NCBI GenBank assembly: GCA_964437245.1
Contig: CAYTGJ010000005.1
Span: 1-64,000 of the forward strand
Reading direction: 5' to 3'
From: JANYCO01 sp964437245
Lineage (GTDB): Bacteria; Bacteroidota; Bacteroidia; Cytophagales; Cytophagaceae
Length of the DNA: 64,000 bases
The translations under genes and the position numbers were made by a program. Each line of letters opens with the position of its first letter. Position 1 is the first letter of the stretch. The notes beneath the pieces are model-generated. The model worked only from the letters and a program-made list of their open reading frames with translations, had not been told where the DNA came from and did no database searches. Positions 26,269 to 34,756 of this stretch are shown here, in pieces.

Positions 26269-27852
26269 ATGAAGAAAAAAATTTACGTAGCTGTTTTTTT
26301 GTGGTGGTCGGTTTGTACTATACTTCCTGCTCAGGGACACAGAGGATTGTATATATGGGGAACCGCTTCTTTTATTAGTAATAATGCAGAACGGAACCGG
26401 ATCATCAACAGTTGTATCGCTTTTAATATAGAGCATATCTACCTGTATGCATTTCCTACGGTGATCACAGGACATAAGGCAGGTATACAGGCATTCATTT
26501 CAAAAGCAGGATGCTATGATATTAAAGTATGGGCGATGGACGGCGACCGGGAGTATTTTTCCGATCACCCAGCCAGGGGGAATGCAGAGTTTTATGATTT
26601 TGTGGATGCGGTCATCGCATACAATGCAACTGTAGCACCCAATGAACGTTTCATAGGAATTAGCGCTGACCTGGAACCTCATGACCAGGGCCCTGTCATC
26701 GGTCCTCCTTATAGTTTTCACAACGATGTGACGGATTCAGATCTTTCTACGGTACCCGGTAGCGGAGTGTGGCAGTCCACCCAAAAGCTGGACAGGGAAA
26801 TGCTCATGCGTAATTGGCTGGAAATGTCCGAAAACACTTACAATATCTGTCATGCCAATAACCTGCTTTTCGGGATGTCGATGGTCAACTGGGTGGATGA
26901 TTATTACGGAGAACCTGTCCAGTGTACTTACAATTCAGTAACCATGGGGGTAATGGAACACATGATGAATTATGTAGACGATTACCTGATCATGTCGTAT
27001 AATACTACTACCAACGGAATACGAAACAGAATGCTGGGAGAACTGACGTATGCGAATACGCTTCCAGCTGCCAGCCGTCCGAAAATATGGGGAGGAGTGG
27101 AAACGCATGACATTGGCAATGGAGTCGTTTCGTATTACAATCATGCCAGTAAAAACACAAAGGCAGCGGTGATCAACGATATAGGGATCGTAGAAGGAAT
27201 GATCTCCGGAAATGTATCCTATTACGGGATGAACATCCACGACTGGATATTCGGCTGGCGGGACCTGGCTCCATTCTCGAGCAATACCGCAGATCCTGGT
27301 GTTTGCACGCTTCCTGTCAATCTTATCTCCTTCAGAGTAAACAATGTGAACAATGCACATGTACTTCGCTGGATTACTGACGGAGAGGTGAACAACGATC
27401 ATTTTGTAATAGAGTACTCTTACGACGGAATTAATTTTGAGCAATTGGACCTGGTACAAGGGCGTGGCAATGCAAGTACAAAAGTAGTGTACGAATATAC
27501 GAATCATGGGGAAGACGCTCCACTGGTATATTACCGGCTCCGGCAGGTAGACCTGGACGGGACCTACTCGCATTCTGAGATCGTGTCCGCCCGTACGGAA
27601 GGAATGGTCTCGCTGTATCCTTCTCCTGCACAAAATACAATTGCGATCTCGATGAAGAATGGTGCCTCCGATAAGATACAGCAGCTCTCCATTATTGACG
27701 GAAGAGGTGTGGAAGTACTCTCGCTAAAGGTTGATCTGCTAAGTAGTATGTCGCTGGATATTTCTGCTCTTGCCACCGGTATTTATTGTGTGAAAATACA
27801 ATGCCTGGGAGACAATCTGCCCCGGATCTTAAAATTTGAGAAAGTATTATAG
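26269..27852 (+). CDS. T9SS-secreted protein, putative glycosidase-like, paralogue of the protein at 17539
   Basis: The protein has 527 residues. A signal peptide ends near LPAQG (residue 22). The catalytic-like domain spans about 25-350 with KVWAMDGDREYFSD (86-99), ERFIGISADLEPHD (126-139, candidate acidic pair D134/E136) and DYLIMSYNT, consistent with a TIM barrel resembling GH18-like folds. A fibronectin-like module (LPVNLISFRVN to YYRLRQVDLDG) and a T9SS sorting domain (ILKFEKVL end) follow. It has about 85 more residues than its paralogue, mainly this extra module. Co-transcription with two barrels and a lipoprotein suggests a common process. Activity is unproven. Confidence 0.75.
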   Translation: MKKKIYVAVFLWWSVCTILPAQGHRGLYIWGTASFISNNAERNRIINSCIAFNIEHIYLYAFPTVITGHKAGIQAFISKAGCYDIKVWAMDGDREYFSDHPARGNAEFYDFVDAVIAYNATVAPNERFIGISADLEPHDQGPVIGPPYSFHNDVTDSDLSTVPGSGVWQSTQKLDREMLMRNWLEMSENTYNICHANNLLFGMSMVNWVDDYYGEPVQCTYNSVTMGVMEHMMNYVDDYLIMSYNTTTNGIRNRMLGELTYANTLPAASRPKIWGGVETHDIGNGVVSYYNHASKNTKAAVINDIGIVEGMISGNVSYYGMNIHDWIFGWRDLAPFSSNTADPGVCTLPVNLISFRVNNVNNAHVLRWITDGEVNNDHFVIEYSYDGINFEQLDLVQGRGNASTKVVYEYTNHGEDAPLVYYRLRQVDLDGTYSHSEIVSARTEGMVSLYPSPAQNTIAISMKNGASDKIQQLSIIDGRGVEVLSLKVDLLSSMSLDISALATGIYCVKIQCLGDNLPRILKFEKVL

Positions 27853-27925
27853 TCTTCAATTTTCCCGGAAGGTTTTATACATGGGAAACAACCTTATGAA
27901 ATTCGCTGCGGCTTTTTTAGCTAAT

Positions 27926-28363
27926 ATGAAAAAAATATGTCTCGCTGGAATGATGCTGTGGGGCATGGCTTGCCATCCCTCTGCCAGAGAAGAGCAGCAG
28001 GGAGCCGGTCAAACGCTGAAAGGGGTTTATAGATTGCTGGCGTTGCAGTCTCAGGAAGATACGGTCTTTGTTCCTATGGAAGGAGTAGAGGTCCTGAAGA
28101 TCTTCACCGACAGTCAATGGATTTCTCCGGCTTTTTTAAACAGGAATAAAAAAGTAGTTCACCTGGCGGGAGGTCGTTATTCTTGTGCCGGCGGCTGGTT
28201 AACGGAAGAACTGAGCTATCATTCCAAAGATACGGTAAACATAGGGCTGGAAACACTCTACCGTATCGAATTTCACCAGGACACTTTATATCAGTCAGGA
28301 ATTTTTAAGAAAGGTACTCCTGAAGAATGGAAAGTAGAAGAGTATTGGCTTCGTACAGAATAG
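27926..28363 (+). CDS. Small lipoprotein, lipocalin-like
   Basis: The protein has 145 residues from the ATG at 27926, chosen because it places the lipobox WGMAC at Cys16; a longer frame from 27836 would overlap the previous gene and bury the signal. The body (LKGVYRLLALQSQEDT, YRIEFHQDTLYQSGIFKKG) looks like a small beta-barrel of the lipocalin-like type common in Bacteroidota lipoproteins. It closes the plus-strand operon that starts at 21413. No enzyme motif is visible. Confidence 0.65.
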   Translation: MKKICLAGMMLWGMACHPSAREEQQGAGQTLKGVYRLLALQSQEDTVFVPMEGVEVLKIFTDSQWISPAFLNRNKKVVHLAGGRYSCAGGWLTEELSYHSKDTVNIGLETLYRIEFHQDTLYQSGIFKKGTPEEWKVEEYWLRTE

Positions 28364-28424
28364 GTTCATAACAATCCGGCTCATGTTCAATCCATGAAGC
28401 CTTACATCATTCATTTCAAAGGAC

Positions 28425-28445
28425 TCGTTTGTGACACACAAACGA
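28425..28445 (+). repeat. REP hairpin, isolated copy
   Basis: Stem TCGTTTGTG / CACAAACGA with a 3-nt loop (ACA), followed by CAGCT. It lacks the GGA loop and the AAGCAG tail of the RAYT-linked copies, so it is probably an old insertion. Confidence 0.7.
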
Positions 28446-28525
28446 CAGCTCAAAGGAATGTATTTGTCCTGCATTAGGAATTGGAGATGAAAACCATTTT
28501 CTTTGCAGAGCAAAACAGAAACGTT

Positions 28526-29335
28526 ATGATCAATATAGCAAAGTTAAAGCATACAGAAAGTGGTAATTTTTTCCTGATGGCAGGACCTTGTGCCATCGAA
28601 GGAAGAGATATAGCACTGGAGATCGCAGAGCGCATTGTAAAACTGTCAGACAAATACAAGATCCCTTATATCTTCAAAGGATCTTATAAAAAAGCCAATC
28701 GTACCAAACTGGATTCTTTTACCGGAATTGGCGACGAAAAAGCGTTGAAGATTCTGAAAGAAGTAAGCGATACTTTTAATATTCCGGTCGTAACAGACAT
28801 TCACGAAAGTCATGAAGCGGAAATAGCGGCGGCATATGTAGACGTGCTTCAGATCCCGGCATTTTTGTGCCGCCAGACCGATCTGCTGGTGGCAGCAGCC
28901 AAAACAGGCAAAGCCGTAAATGTGAAAAAAGGACAGTTCCTGTCCGGACCATCTATGAAATTTGCCGTGGAAAAAATAAAATCACTGGACAATCCTAATG
29001 TGATCCTCACAGACCGTGGAAATTCTTTTGGCTATTCAGACCTGGTAGTAGACTACCGCAATCTGGTGGAAATGAAAGCATTTGAGGTGCCTGTGGTCAT
29101 GGATTGTACCCATTCGCTTCAGCAGCCCAATCAGGCGTCGGGTGTTACCGGGGGTCGTCCGGCGATGATCGAAACCATTGCCAAAGCAGCGATTGCAGTA
29201 GGAGCAGATGGATTATTCATTGAAACTCATCCAAGGCTGAACGAAGCAAAATCGGATGCCGCTAATATGTTGCAGTTGGATCTGCTGGAGCCTCTGCTGG
29301 AAAAGCTGATACGGGTGCGGGAAGCAATAAAGTAA
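28526..29335 (+). CDS. kdsA: 3-deoxy-8-phosphooctulonate synthase (KDO-8-phosphate synthase)
   Basis: KdsA condenses phosphoenolpyruvate with arabinose-5-phosphate to make KDO-8-phosphate for lipopolysaccharide. Hallmarks are MAGPCAIEG near the N-terminus, YIFKGSYKKANRTK, TDIHES, IPAFLCRQTDLL, DRGNSFGY and MDCTHSLQQP. I prefer the ATG at 28526 (269 residues, MINIAKLKHTES) over 28481, since it gives a KdsA-like distance to GPCAIEG; the alternative adds 15 residues. A REP copy lies upstream, and a convergent small lipoprotein gene ends 9 bp after the stop. Confidence 0.93.
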   Translation: MINIAKLKHTESGNFFLMAGPCAIEGRDIALEIAERIVKLSDKYKIPYIFKGSYKKANRTKLDSFTGIGDEKALKILKEVSDTFNIPVVTDIHESHEAEIAAAYVDVLQIPAFLCRQTDLLVAAAKTGKAVNVKKGQFLSGPSMKFAVEKIKSLDNPNVILTDRGNSFGYSDLVVDYRNLVEMKAFEVPVVMDCTHSLQQPNQASGVTGGRPAMIETIAKAAIAVGADGLFIETHPRLNEAKSDAANMLQLDLLEPLLEKLIRVREAIK

Positions 29336-29344
29336 CCTGGGGAA

Positions 29345-29479
29345 TTACCGGGTTTTTCGCTTATATTCTTTACGGTCGAAATCCGGACAGGTACCGCATT
29401 TCTTTCCTTGTGGCCCTTTGCGGCAGGCAATCGTAAGTCCTGTCGTCATTATAATCAATAAGAGAATGATTTTCTTCAT
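29345..29479 (-). CDS. Small cysteine-containing lipoprotein (44 aa)
   Basis: A 44-codon frame starts at the ATG at 29477-29479. It encodes MKKIILLLIIMTTGLTIAC, a clear lipoprotein signal with Cys19, then a short basic tail with a CxxC pair (KKCGTCPDF, C28 and C31). It follows the gene at 29492-29896 by 12 bp and is probably co-transcribed with it. The family is unknown, but tiny lipoproteins ending in a CP-x-F/W-type motif are frequent in Bacteroidota. The tight fit between kdsA and its operon partner supports it being real. Confidence 0.65.
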   Translation of the reverse strand: MKKIILLLIIMTTGLTIACRKGPQGKKCGTCPDFDRKEYKRKTR

Positions 29480-29491
29480 AGGAGAAAAGGA

Positions 29492-29896
29492 TTATTCCGG
29501 CCGGATGTTTTCTTTCGGCTGGTTTTCTTTTTTCGGTTCGTAATTATGCACTTCTTCTTTGATCACTCTTTCGGTATTTTCTCTCCTGGCCATCTGCGTT
29601 ACTTTTTTTATAAGCCGTACCAGGTTTCCTTCCATATCGTATTCTTTGATCGTCCAGTAAGTATCGGTGTAATACCAGAAAACTTTTCGTTTGTATTGAC
29701 TTACAGATTTGATCTTCCCGTTTTTATAATATTCAATGTTGGTTCCTTTCTTATAATCCTTGTCACGAGACCCTTTTTCAAATCCTCCGTTGGTCTGTGC
29801 CATCGAAGCAGGAGTGAGCATAAAGAACAGCATGAACAATGCCCCCATGACCATAAGAGAGAAACTGGAAATTATATTATTTGACGCCCTGTTCAT
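29492..29896 (-). CDS. Secreted MORN-like repeat protein
   Basis: The protein has 134 residues. A hydrophobic N-terminus ends in PASMAQ, a signal-peptidase I site. One MORN/YwqK-like unit is visible (IEYYKNGKIKSVSQYKRK), with a second diverged one (IKEYDMEGNLVRLIKK). The C-terminus is basic and charged. A CAAAAATA (TATTTTTG on the minus strand) at 29905-29912 may be its promoter; in that case an internal Met (29854, MVMGALFML) is the likelier start. Function unknown. Confidence 0.6.
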   Translation of the reverse strand: MNRASNNIISSFSLMVMGALFMLFFMLTPASMAQTNGGFEKGSRDKDYKKGTNIEYYKNGKIKSVSQYKRKVFWYYTDTYWTIKEYDMEGNLVRLIKKVTQMARRENTERVIKEEVHNYEPKKENQPKENIRPE

Positions 29897-29950
29897 TTCT
29901 GTAACAAAAATACTCTTCCAAAATAGGTATATTTTCCCAGATATAAAAAA

Positions 29951-30631
29951 TCAGGGTTTGGCAGCAATGGTTTTTAAAGTTTCTATGATCAGCTCTGCCC
30001 ACAGTGTATACATTTTCCCGGAAGGATGAAGATTATCCGGGCACAACAGCTCCGGATCCTTTTTAGCTTGTCTTGAGAGCGGCGTGATGTCAAAATAATG
30101 AACACCCAGTGCGTCGGATACTTCTTTATTCAGCGAATTAAAGAGTGCTATCTCACTGGAAATATGAGCTTCCTGAGCACTTCCAAAAGGCGTCACACCG
30201 TAATCCGGGATAGAAAGCACGAACACCTTGTCGACTCTCTTATTGGCCAGGACGATGGAAGTTTCCAGAAGTTCCCTGAATTCAGCCTGGTAGGCTTCCG
30301 GGCTTTTCCCCTGGTATTGATTGTTGACTCCGATCAGCAACGAAACAAGGTCGAAGGTGTCTTTCAGGGCAGCTTTATCCAGGGCGTTTTTAAGCTGATC
30401 GGTCCGCCATCCTGTCTGTGCAATGGTGAGCTGGGTTTTGACCGGAAACCCGTACTCCCGGAGTTTCTGCACCAGCAGCGAAGGATAGGAGTTGGAATAA
30501 TTTTCGCCTTCAGCCTTCGTATAGGAATCACCCAAGGCAAGATACCGGAGTCCTGCAGTGTCCGGATGATAAAGATAAGCTTCGCCGGGGGAAAGCCCTT
30601 CAGGAATTGTATGCATGTCTTGAGTACACAT
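29951..30631 (-). CDS. SGNH/GDSL-family esterase
   Basis: The protein has 226 residues. Block I with the catalytic Ser is LALGDSYT (S36), the block III region is LLIGVNNQYQG with the oxyanion Asn, and block V has the Asp-x-x-His pair in CPDNLHPSG near the C-terminus. These enzymes hydrolyse acyl or acetyl esters on lipids or sugars. There is no clear signal peptide from the chosen start, so it is likely cytoplasmic unless the start lies elsewhere. The substrate cannot be predicted. Confidence 0.82.
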   Translation of the reverse strand: MCTQDMHTIPEGLSPGEAYLYHPDTAGLRYLALGDSYTKAEGENYSNSYPSLLVQKLREYGFPVKTQLTIAQTGWRTDQLKNALDKAALKDTFDLVSLLIGVNNQYQGKSPEAYQAEFRELLETSIVLANKRVDKVFVLSIPDYGVTPFGSAQEAHISSEIALFNSLNKEVSDALGVHYFDITPLSRQAKKDPELLCPDNLHPSGKMYTLWAELIIETLKTIAAKP

Positions 30632-30795
30632 GAGAAGTCATTCAGGTAGAATGGATGAAGGGATAAATAAATAGACTTTTGCAGATATAAACAATAGAAT
30701 ATCGGATTTAATATACATACGGATGGAATCGTGTAAAAGATTTGAGGCTTTTAGCACTTAGCTTATGAACTGGAATTATTATAGTTGTTGCAGGG

Positions 30796-31800
30796 ATGAA
30801 ACCTTATAGCCATTCAAATCACTATTACCTTTTAGGGATCATTATTTTGTGCGGACTGATACTGGTGTATCTGTCCCGGGCCATATTCGACGGTGTGATG
30901 GGAGCCGTATTGTTTTACGCAATGTTTCGTTCCTCGTACCTTTATTTTACGGAGAAAAAGAACTGGCCCCCTGTACCTTCTGCCATTTTGGTGATGTTCA
31001 TCTCTTTTACCATCATCGTACTCCCTTTTGTATCGCTGAGTTTTATTCTGTACAAGCGGATCATATTTTACCAGGCTAATCCCGAAGAACTAGGTCTTAT
31101 TAAAGAAAAAATATGGCCTTTGGTCGAAACTTATGTAATGGATCAGAAAAGCCTTGATGAAATGATTCTGTCGATGCAGTCAAAGTTATTTTCATTGCTG
31201 TCCAATGCGCTGAGCACCATGTCAAACATTCTTCTGCAGCTTGCCGTGATGTACCTTATTTTATTTTTTATGTTCAAAGACCATAAGAAAATGGAGGAGG
31301 TCGTGCTGAAATATCTTCCGCTGAAAAAATACCAGGCCTTGCGGTTGGGCGAAGAGCTGGTCAATATTACTTATTCTAATCTGCTCGGCCAGGGATTCAT
31401 TTCTTTTGTACAAGGTGTTTGTCTTGCCATCGGTTTTGTGATTTTCGGGATCAAAGGAGCTGTCTTTTGGGGAATGATCTGTTTCTTTATTTGTTTTCTT
31501 CCTTTTATCGGTGCACCGCTGGTCTTTGTTCCTGCGGGCGTCCTGGAGATCTATGCAGGCAATACAATAGGAGGTATCGGGATCCTGATCTGGGGTTTTT
31601 TGCTGGTCAGTACGATCGATAATATTGTACGTTTTTACTTGTCGAAAAAAATAGGAGACGTTCATCCGCTGATTACCCTGTTAGGAGTCGTGATCGGGCT
31701 TCCTGTATTTGGTGTGCTGGGTCTGGTATACGGCCCTTTGTTGTTATCGTATTTTCTTCTGCTGATCAAGATCTGGGTAGACACACACAAAGCCCGCTGA
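30796..31800 (+). CDS. AI-2E family transporter (UPF0118 permease)
   Basis: The protein has 334 residues with about seven or eight membrane helices. The family pattern is a paired N-terminal hairpin, a soluble coiled section (about 90-140) and the C-terminal core with FFICFLPFIGAPLVFVPAG and GDVHPLITLLGVVIGLPVFGVLGLVYGP. Members export autoinducer-2 or act as Na+/H+ antiporters; which applies here is unknown. It diverges from the SGNH esterase gene across a 164-bp spacer. Confidence 0.85.
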   Translation: MKPYSHSNHYYLLGIIILCGLILVYLSRAIFDGVMGAVLFYAMFRSSYLYFTEKKNWPPVPSAILVMFISFTIIVLPFVSLSFILYKRIIFYQANPEELGLIKEKIWPLVETYVMDQKSLDEMILSMQSKLFSLLSNALSTMSNILLQLAVMYLILFFMFKDHKKMEEVVLKYLPLKKYQALRLGEELVNITYSNLLGQGFISFVQGVCLAIGFVIFGIKGAVFWGMICFFICFLPFIGAPLVFVPAGVLEIYAGNTIGGIGILIWGFLLVSTIDNIVRFYLSKKIGDVHPLITLLGVVIGLPVFGVLGLVYGPLLLSYFLLLIKIWVDTHKAR

Positions 31801-31845
31801 CCAGGAAGGAACTTGTAATTAGATATTACGCAAAACAAACCTCTT

Positions 31846-33444
31846 TTATTCGTTGATCACTTTCAGTTCTACCCGCCGGTTCAGCGCTTTGTCTGCAGGA
31901 GGAGGTGACAAAGGAACTGTATTGCCGTAACCTTTTGGAATAATACGTTCAGAAGGGATCCCTTTTTTGATCAGAATGGAGGCGATCATTTTCGCCTGGT
32001 TTTGGGTATTATCACTGGAGTATGTATATTTTAACCGGTACATATGATGTCCGGTAGCAGTGTCCAGATATGTCCCGATAGTATCGATGATCGTAGCCGT
32101 GAGATTTTTTCGTGCGGTAGTATCGCGTTGTTCGGCATCGCCGGAATGTACTCCTATTTCTACTTTCAACGTAATGTTTGCTTTCATCATAATGAACAAC
32201 CGGTTAACCTCTGCCATGGAATATTCCTCAAGGGTATCGGTATTGTTGACAAACGCAATGTTGCTCAGAGGGAAGAGGACTCCGGGTTTGTTCGGGACAA
32301 GTTTAGCATCCAGCATTTTTTCCTCGTATTTGGGTAACTTCGAAGGTTTGAAAAGCATAGATCTGTAAGAGAAGCCTCCTTCGTATGCCATCAGGGCTAC
32401 ATCGTATACATCGTCCTGAGGAATTACAGCGGTGTAGCTTCCGTCTGCTGCACCGGGATAGGTATAGGTTTGCATCGTGGTCGTGTTGGTGACCATTACT
32501 TTTGGTACCAGTACAAGATTATTGGAAGCATTTCTGACATTTCCCTGAAGAAGCGTCACTTTCTCCGGTTGCAGTTCGTCCGGTATTTTTGTTCTGGTGA
32601 CGTCAAGTCCGGTCCCGGTTTTGGCTGTAGCCGAATGATAGATCAGTCCGCCTCCGGCAGGGACCGATACGTAGCGGTCGTCTTTGCTGGTGTTGATGAA
32701 TGAGTAGGGGACCGGCGCTTCCCAGGAACCGTCCGGTTTTTGTACGGTTTTATAGATATCATACCCTCCGCTTCCTCCTTCCCGCATGGAAGCGAACAGG
32801 AACGTTTTATTGTCGGAAAGCATACGGCCGGCACATTCACAGTTTTGATTGATGGGAGCCGGAAGCAGGACAGGGCTTTTCCATCCGTCTTTTCCGATCC
32901 GTTCGGAAACGTATATTTTTCCGCAAGGATTTCCTTCCGGTGTTTTTTCGTTGGTCAATCTTGTAAAATAAAGGTATTTCCCATCAGGGGAAAGCGAAGG
33001 ATCTGTTTCTTGAAGGGTTGAATTGATTGGTTTTGCAAGATTTTTTGGCGCAGACCAGGATCCGATGATGGTTTTTTCGATCATCCAGATATCGCTGTTT
33101 CCTACTCCTCCGTAGCGGGCCGAATGAAATAGTATAACATTGCCCGTTTGATTCAGAAAGAAACCTCCGTTGGTCAGGTTGGTCACCTCGGTATTCGCTC
33201 CTGGAAGCTGTTCCGGCCGGCTCCAGCTTCCGCTTTTCTGATAGCTGATCTGAACGTAAGGCTTATTTTCATTGAAATATAGTTGTTCAAAGATCATCGT
33301 TCTTCCGTTTCCGCTGATACAGGGATTGTATTCATCACTATTCAGGGTGTTGATCGGCTGCCCCAGGGGAATGCTCTGTGAAACGGCAAGGTTGGAAACC
33401 AGTAGTAACAAAATACAGATAAAGCCATTATTCTTTTTTCTCAT
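31846..33444 (-). CDS. OmpA-family protein with PD40 beta-propeller repeats
   Basis: The protein has 532 residues. A signal peptide ends near VSQSIP (residue 24). Residues about 30-290 hold PD40/WD40-like propeller blades (QETDPSLSPDGKYLYFTR, SGGYDIYK), followed by a beta-sandwich linker (about 290-350). The C-terminal OmpA domain (about 400-532) has ILIKKGIPSERIIPKGYGNT and NRRVELKVINE, which bind peptidoglycan. The layout resembles the T9SS component PorE but lacks its N-terminal TPRs. It may tie an outer-membrane assembly to the cell wall. Confidence 0.78.
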   Translation of the reverse strand: MRKKNNGFICILLLLVSNLAVSQSIPLGQPINTLNSDEYNPCISGNGRTMIFEQLYFNENKPYVQISYQKSGSWSRPEQLPGANTEVTNLTNGGFFLNQTGNVILFHSARYGGVGNSDIWMIEKTIIGSWSAPKNLAKPINSTLQETDPSLSPDGKYLYFTRLTNEKTPEGNPCGKIYVSERIGKDGWKSPVLLPAPINQNCECAGRMLSDNKTFLFASMREGGSGGYDIYKTVQKPDGSWEAPVPYSFINTSKDDRYVSVPAGGGLIYHSATAKTGTGLDVTRTKIPDELQPEKVTLLQGNVRNASNNLVLVPKVMVTNTTTMQTYTYPGAADGSYTAVIPQDDVYDVALMAYEGGFSYRSMLFKPSKLPKYEEKMLDAKLVPNKPGVLFPLSNIAFVNNTDTLEEYSMAEVNRLFIMMKANITLKVEIGVHSGDAEQRDTTARKNLTATIIDTIGTYLDTATGHHMYRLKYTYSSDNTQNQAKMIASILIKKGIPSERIIPKGYGNTVPLSPPPADKALNRRVELKVINE

Positions 33445-33506
33445 ATTGTACCTTTTATATAAAAAATGGTGATTTCTTTCTGATTTTTCAAAAATATCTT
33501 ATTCAA

Positions 33507-33833
33507 TCAGATAACGCAACTTTTTCGGAAGGAAATAAAGTCTTTTACAATATAAAAAATACCGGCCGGTAAAACGATAAAAGCGAGTTTATTATGTTCC
33601 CAGGCTTCGGAAAATTCTAATTTAAGGAGATGAGCAAAGGCATGTGTGAGTCCGCAACCCGGACATTTTATCCCTGTGGCCAGGCGAAACAGGCAAGGGA
33701 TGCCTATATCAATGTTAAAATAGCCTAAAAGGAAAAGGGATAATACAAAATATCCTCCCACAACAGTAAAGAAGATGTTGTGGGAGGAATATTTAAGGAT
33801 GAGTTTTAGCCAACTATTTAAGCTCTCTGCCAT
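33507..33833 (-). CDS. DUF2752 membrane protein
   Basis: The protein has 108 residues with three hydrophobic segments and the DUF2752 signature KCPGCGLTHAF (about 56-66). The paired cysteines suggest metal or redox binding, but the family has no known activity. Its start lies within the last 20 bp of the TM2-domain gene, so both are translated from one message. TM2 and DUF2752 proteins are often neighbours in Bacteroidota. Confidence 0.8.
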   Translation of the reverse strand: MAESLNSWLKLILKYSSHNIFFTVVGGYFVLSLFLLGYFNIDIGIPCLFRLATGIKCPGCGLTHAFAHLLKLEFSEAWEHNKLAFIVLPAGIFYIVKDFISFRKSCVI

Positions 33834-34026
33834 CCGCCATTTTCATGCTTCCGGTAGCGATCTTGATAAGGTCGATCAACGCCCAGATTCCACATCCGCC
33901 CAATGTTATCAATTGTAGCCACCAGTTGCTGTAGCCCATCATCATGCGGTGAATCCCAAGTGATCCCAGGAACCAGCATACGATGATCATTGTAATTTTT
34001 GATTGAGCTTCTTTCACTTCTGTCAT
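33814..34026 (-). CDS. TM2-domain membrane protein
   Basis: The protein has 70 residues: two membrane helices joined by a short turn, with the TM2 motifs WFLGSLGIHRMMMGY and LGGCGIWALIDLIKI. TM2 proteins are small inner-membrane proteins without assigned biochemistry. It overlaps the DUF2752 gene. Confidence 0.85.
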   Translation of the reverse strand: MTEVKEAQSKITMIIVCWFLGSLGIHRMMMGYSNWWLQLITLGGCGIWALIDLIKIATGSMKMADGRELK

Positions 34027-34111
34027 AGTTGTAAATTAATTAAGGTTAATTTGTAGATTGATAGATTTTATCCTGAAAGTTTCAAAAAAAATAACAGAAA
34101 GCAAAAAAAAC

Positions 34112-34660
34112 TCAGGAATATTTGATCACACACCGCTCTTTTTCTAAAAGATTGAGTTCTGTTTTGACAGCTAGACGTGTTTTTTCGTTGTTTAATTGCT
34201 CTTTGTATTCATTTTTTAACTGCTTTCGCTTGATCGATTCCATAAACCGGCGTACTTCATCTTTGGTTTCCAGTTGAAGGGCGGGTACTTCTTTGGGCTT
34301 GTTATCCAGTCCTTTGGCCACCATTGTAAAGTAAGAAGTATTGGTATGTCTTTTGGTTCCGTTCAGGACATTTTCTGCTTCTACCCGGATTCCTATGATC
34401 ATGGAAGATTTTCCTACATAGTTGACAGAGGCATGGAGGGAAACCAGTTCGCCCACTTCGATCGGTTCCATAAAATCTACCGTGTCCACCGATACTGTTA
34501 CACAGTAGCTTCCAGCATGTTTGGAGGCACAGGCATAGGCAACTTTATCCATCATGGAAAGAAGGATCCCTCCGTGAATTTTTCCGCCAAAGTTGGCATA
34601 GGAAGGGATCATCAGTTCGGTAATGGTCGTCTTGGAATAGTTGACAGGGCGAATTTCCAT
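34112..34660 (-). CDS. Acyl-CoA thioesterase (hotdog fold)
   Basis: The protein has 182 residues. The hotdog core (about 8-130) has NFGGKIHGGILLSMMDKVAYACASKH, with the Asp/Gly pocket typical of YciA/BFIT-like acyl-CoA hydrolases, and VDTVDFMEPIEVGELVSLHA. A charged, helical C-terminal tail of about 45 residues follows. It hydrolyses acyl-CoA to the free acid and CoA; chain-length preference is unknown. It follows phhA across a terminator, so it is probably transcribed on its own. Confidence 0.85.
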   Translation of the reverse strand: MEIRPVNYSKTTITELMIPSYANFGGKIHGGILLSMMDKVAYACASKHAGSYCVTVSVDTVDFMEPIEVGELVSLHASVNYVGKSSMIIGIRVEAENVLNGTKRHTNTSYFTMVAKGLDNKPKEVPALQLETKDEVRRFMESIKRKQLKNEYKEQLNNEKTRLAVKTELNLLEKERCVIKYS

Positions 34661-34694
34661 AAACAGATAATAAGAAGAAGTGTTAAATGTAAAA

Positions 34695-34741
34695 TTCAGG
34701 ATCCGGTAAAAACAAATATATTGCTTCTGCCGGATCCTGAA
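34695..34741 (-). terminator. Probable terminator after the phenylalanine hydroxylase gene
   Basis: A 12-bp perfect stem (TTCAGGATCCGG / CCGGATCCTGAA) with a 23-nt loop, followed on the minus strand by TTTTAC, lies 16 bp beyond the phhA stop. Confidence 0.5.
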
Positions 34742-34756
34742 CTCAGAAGGAGGTTA

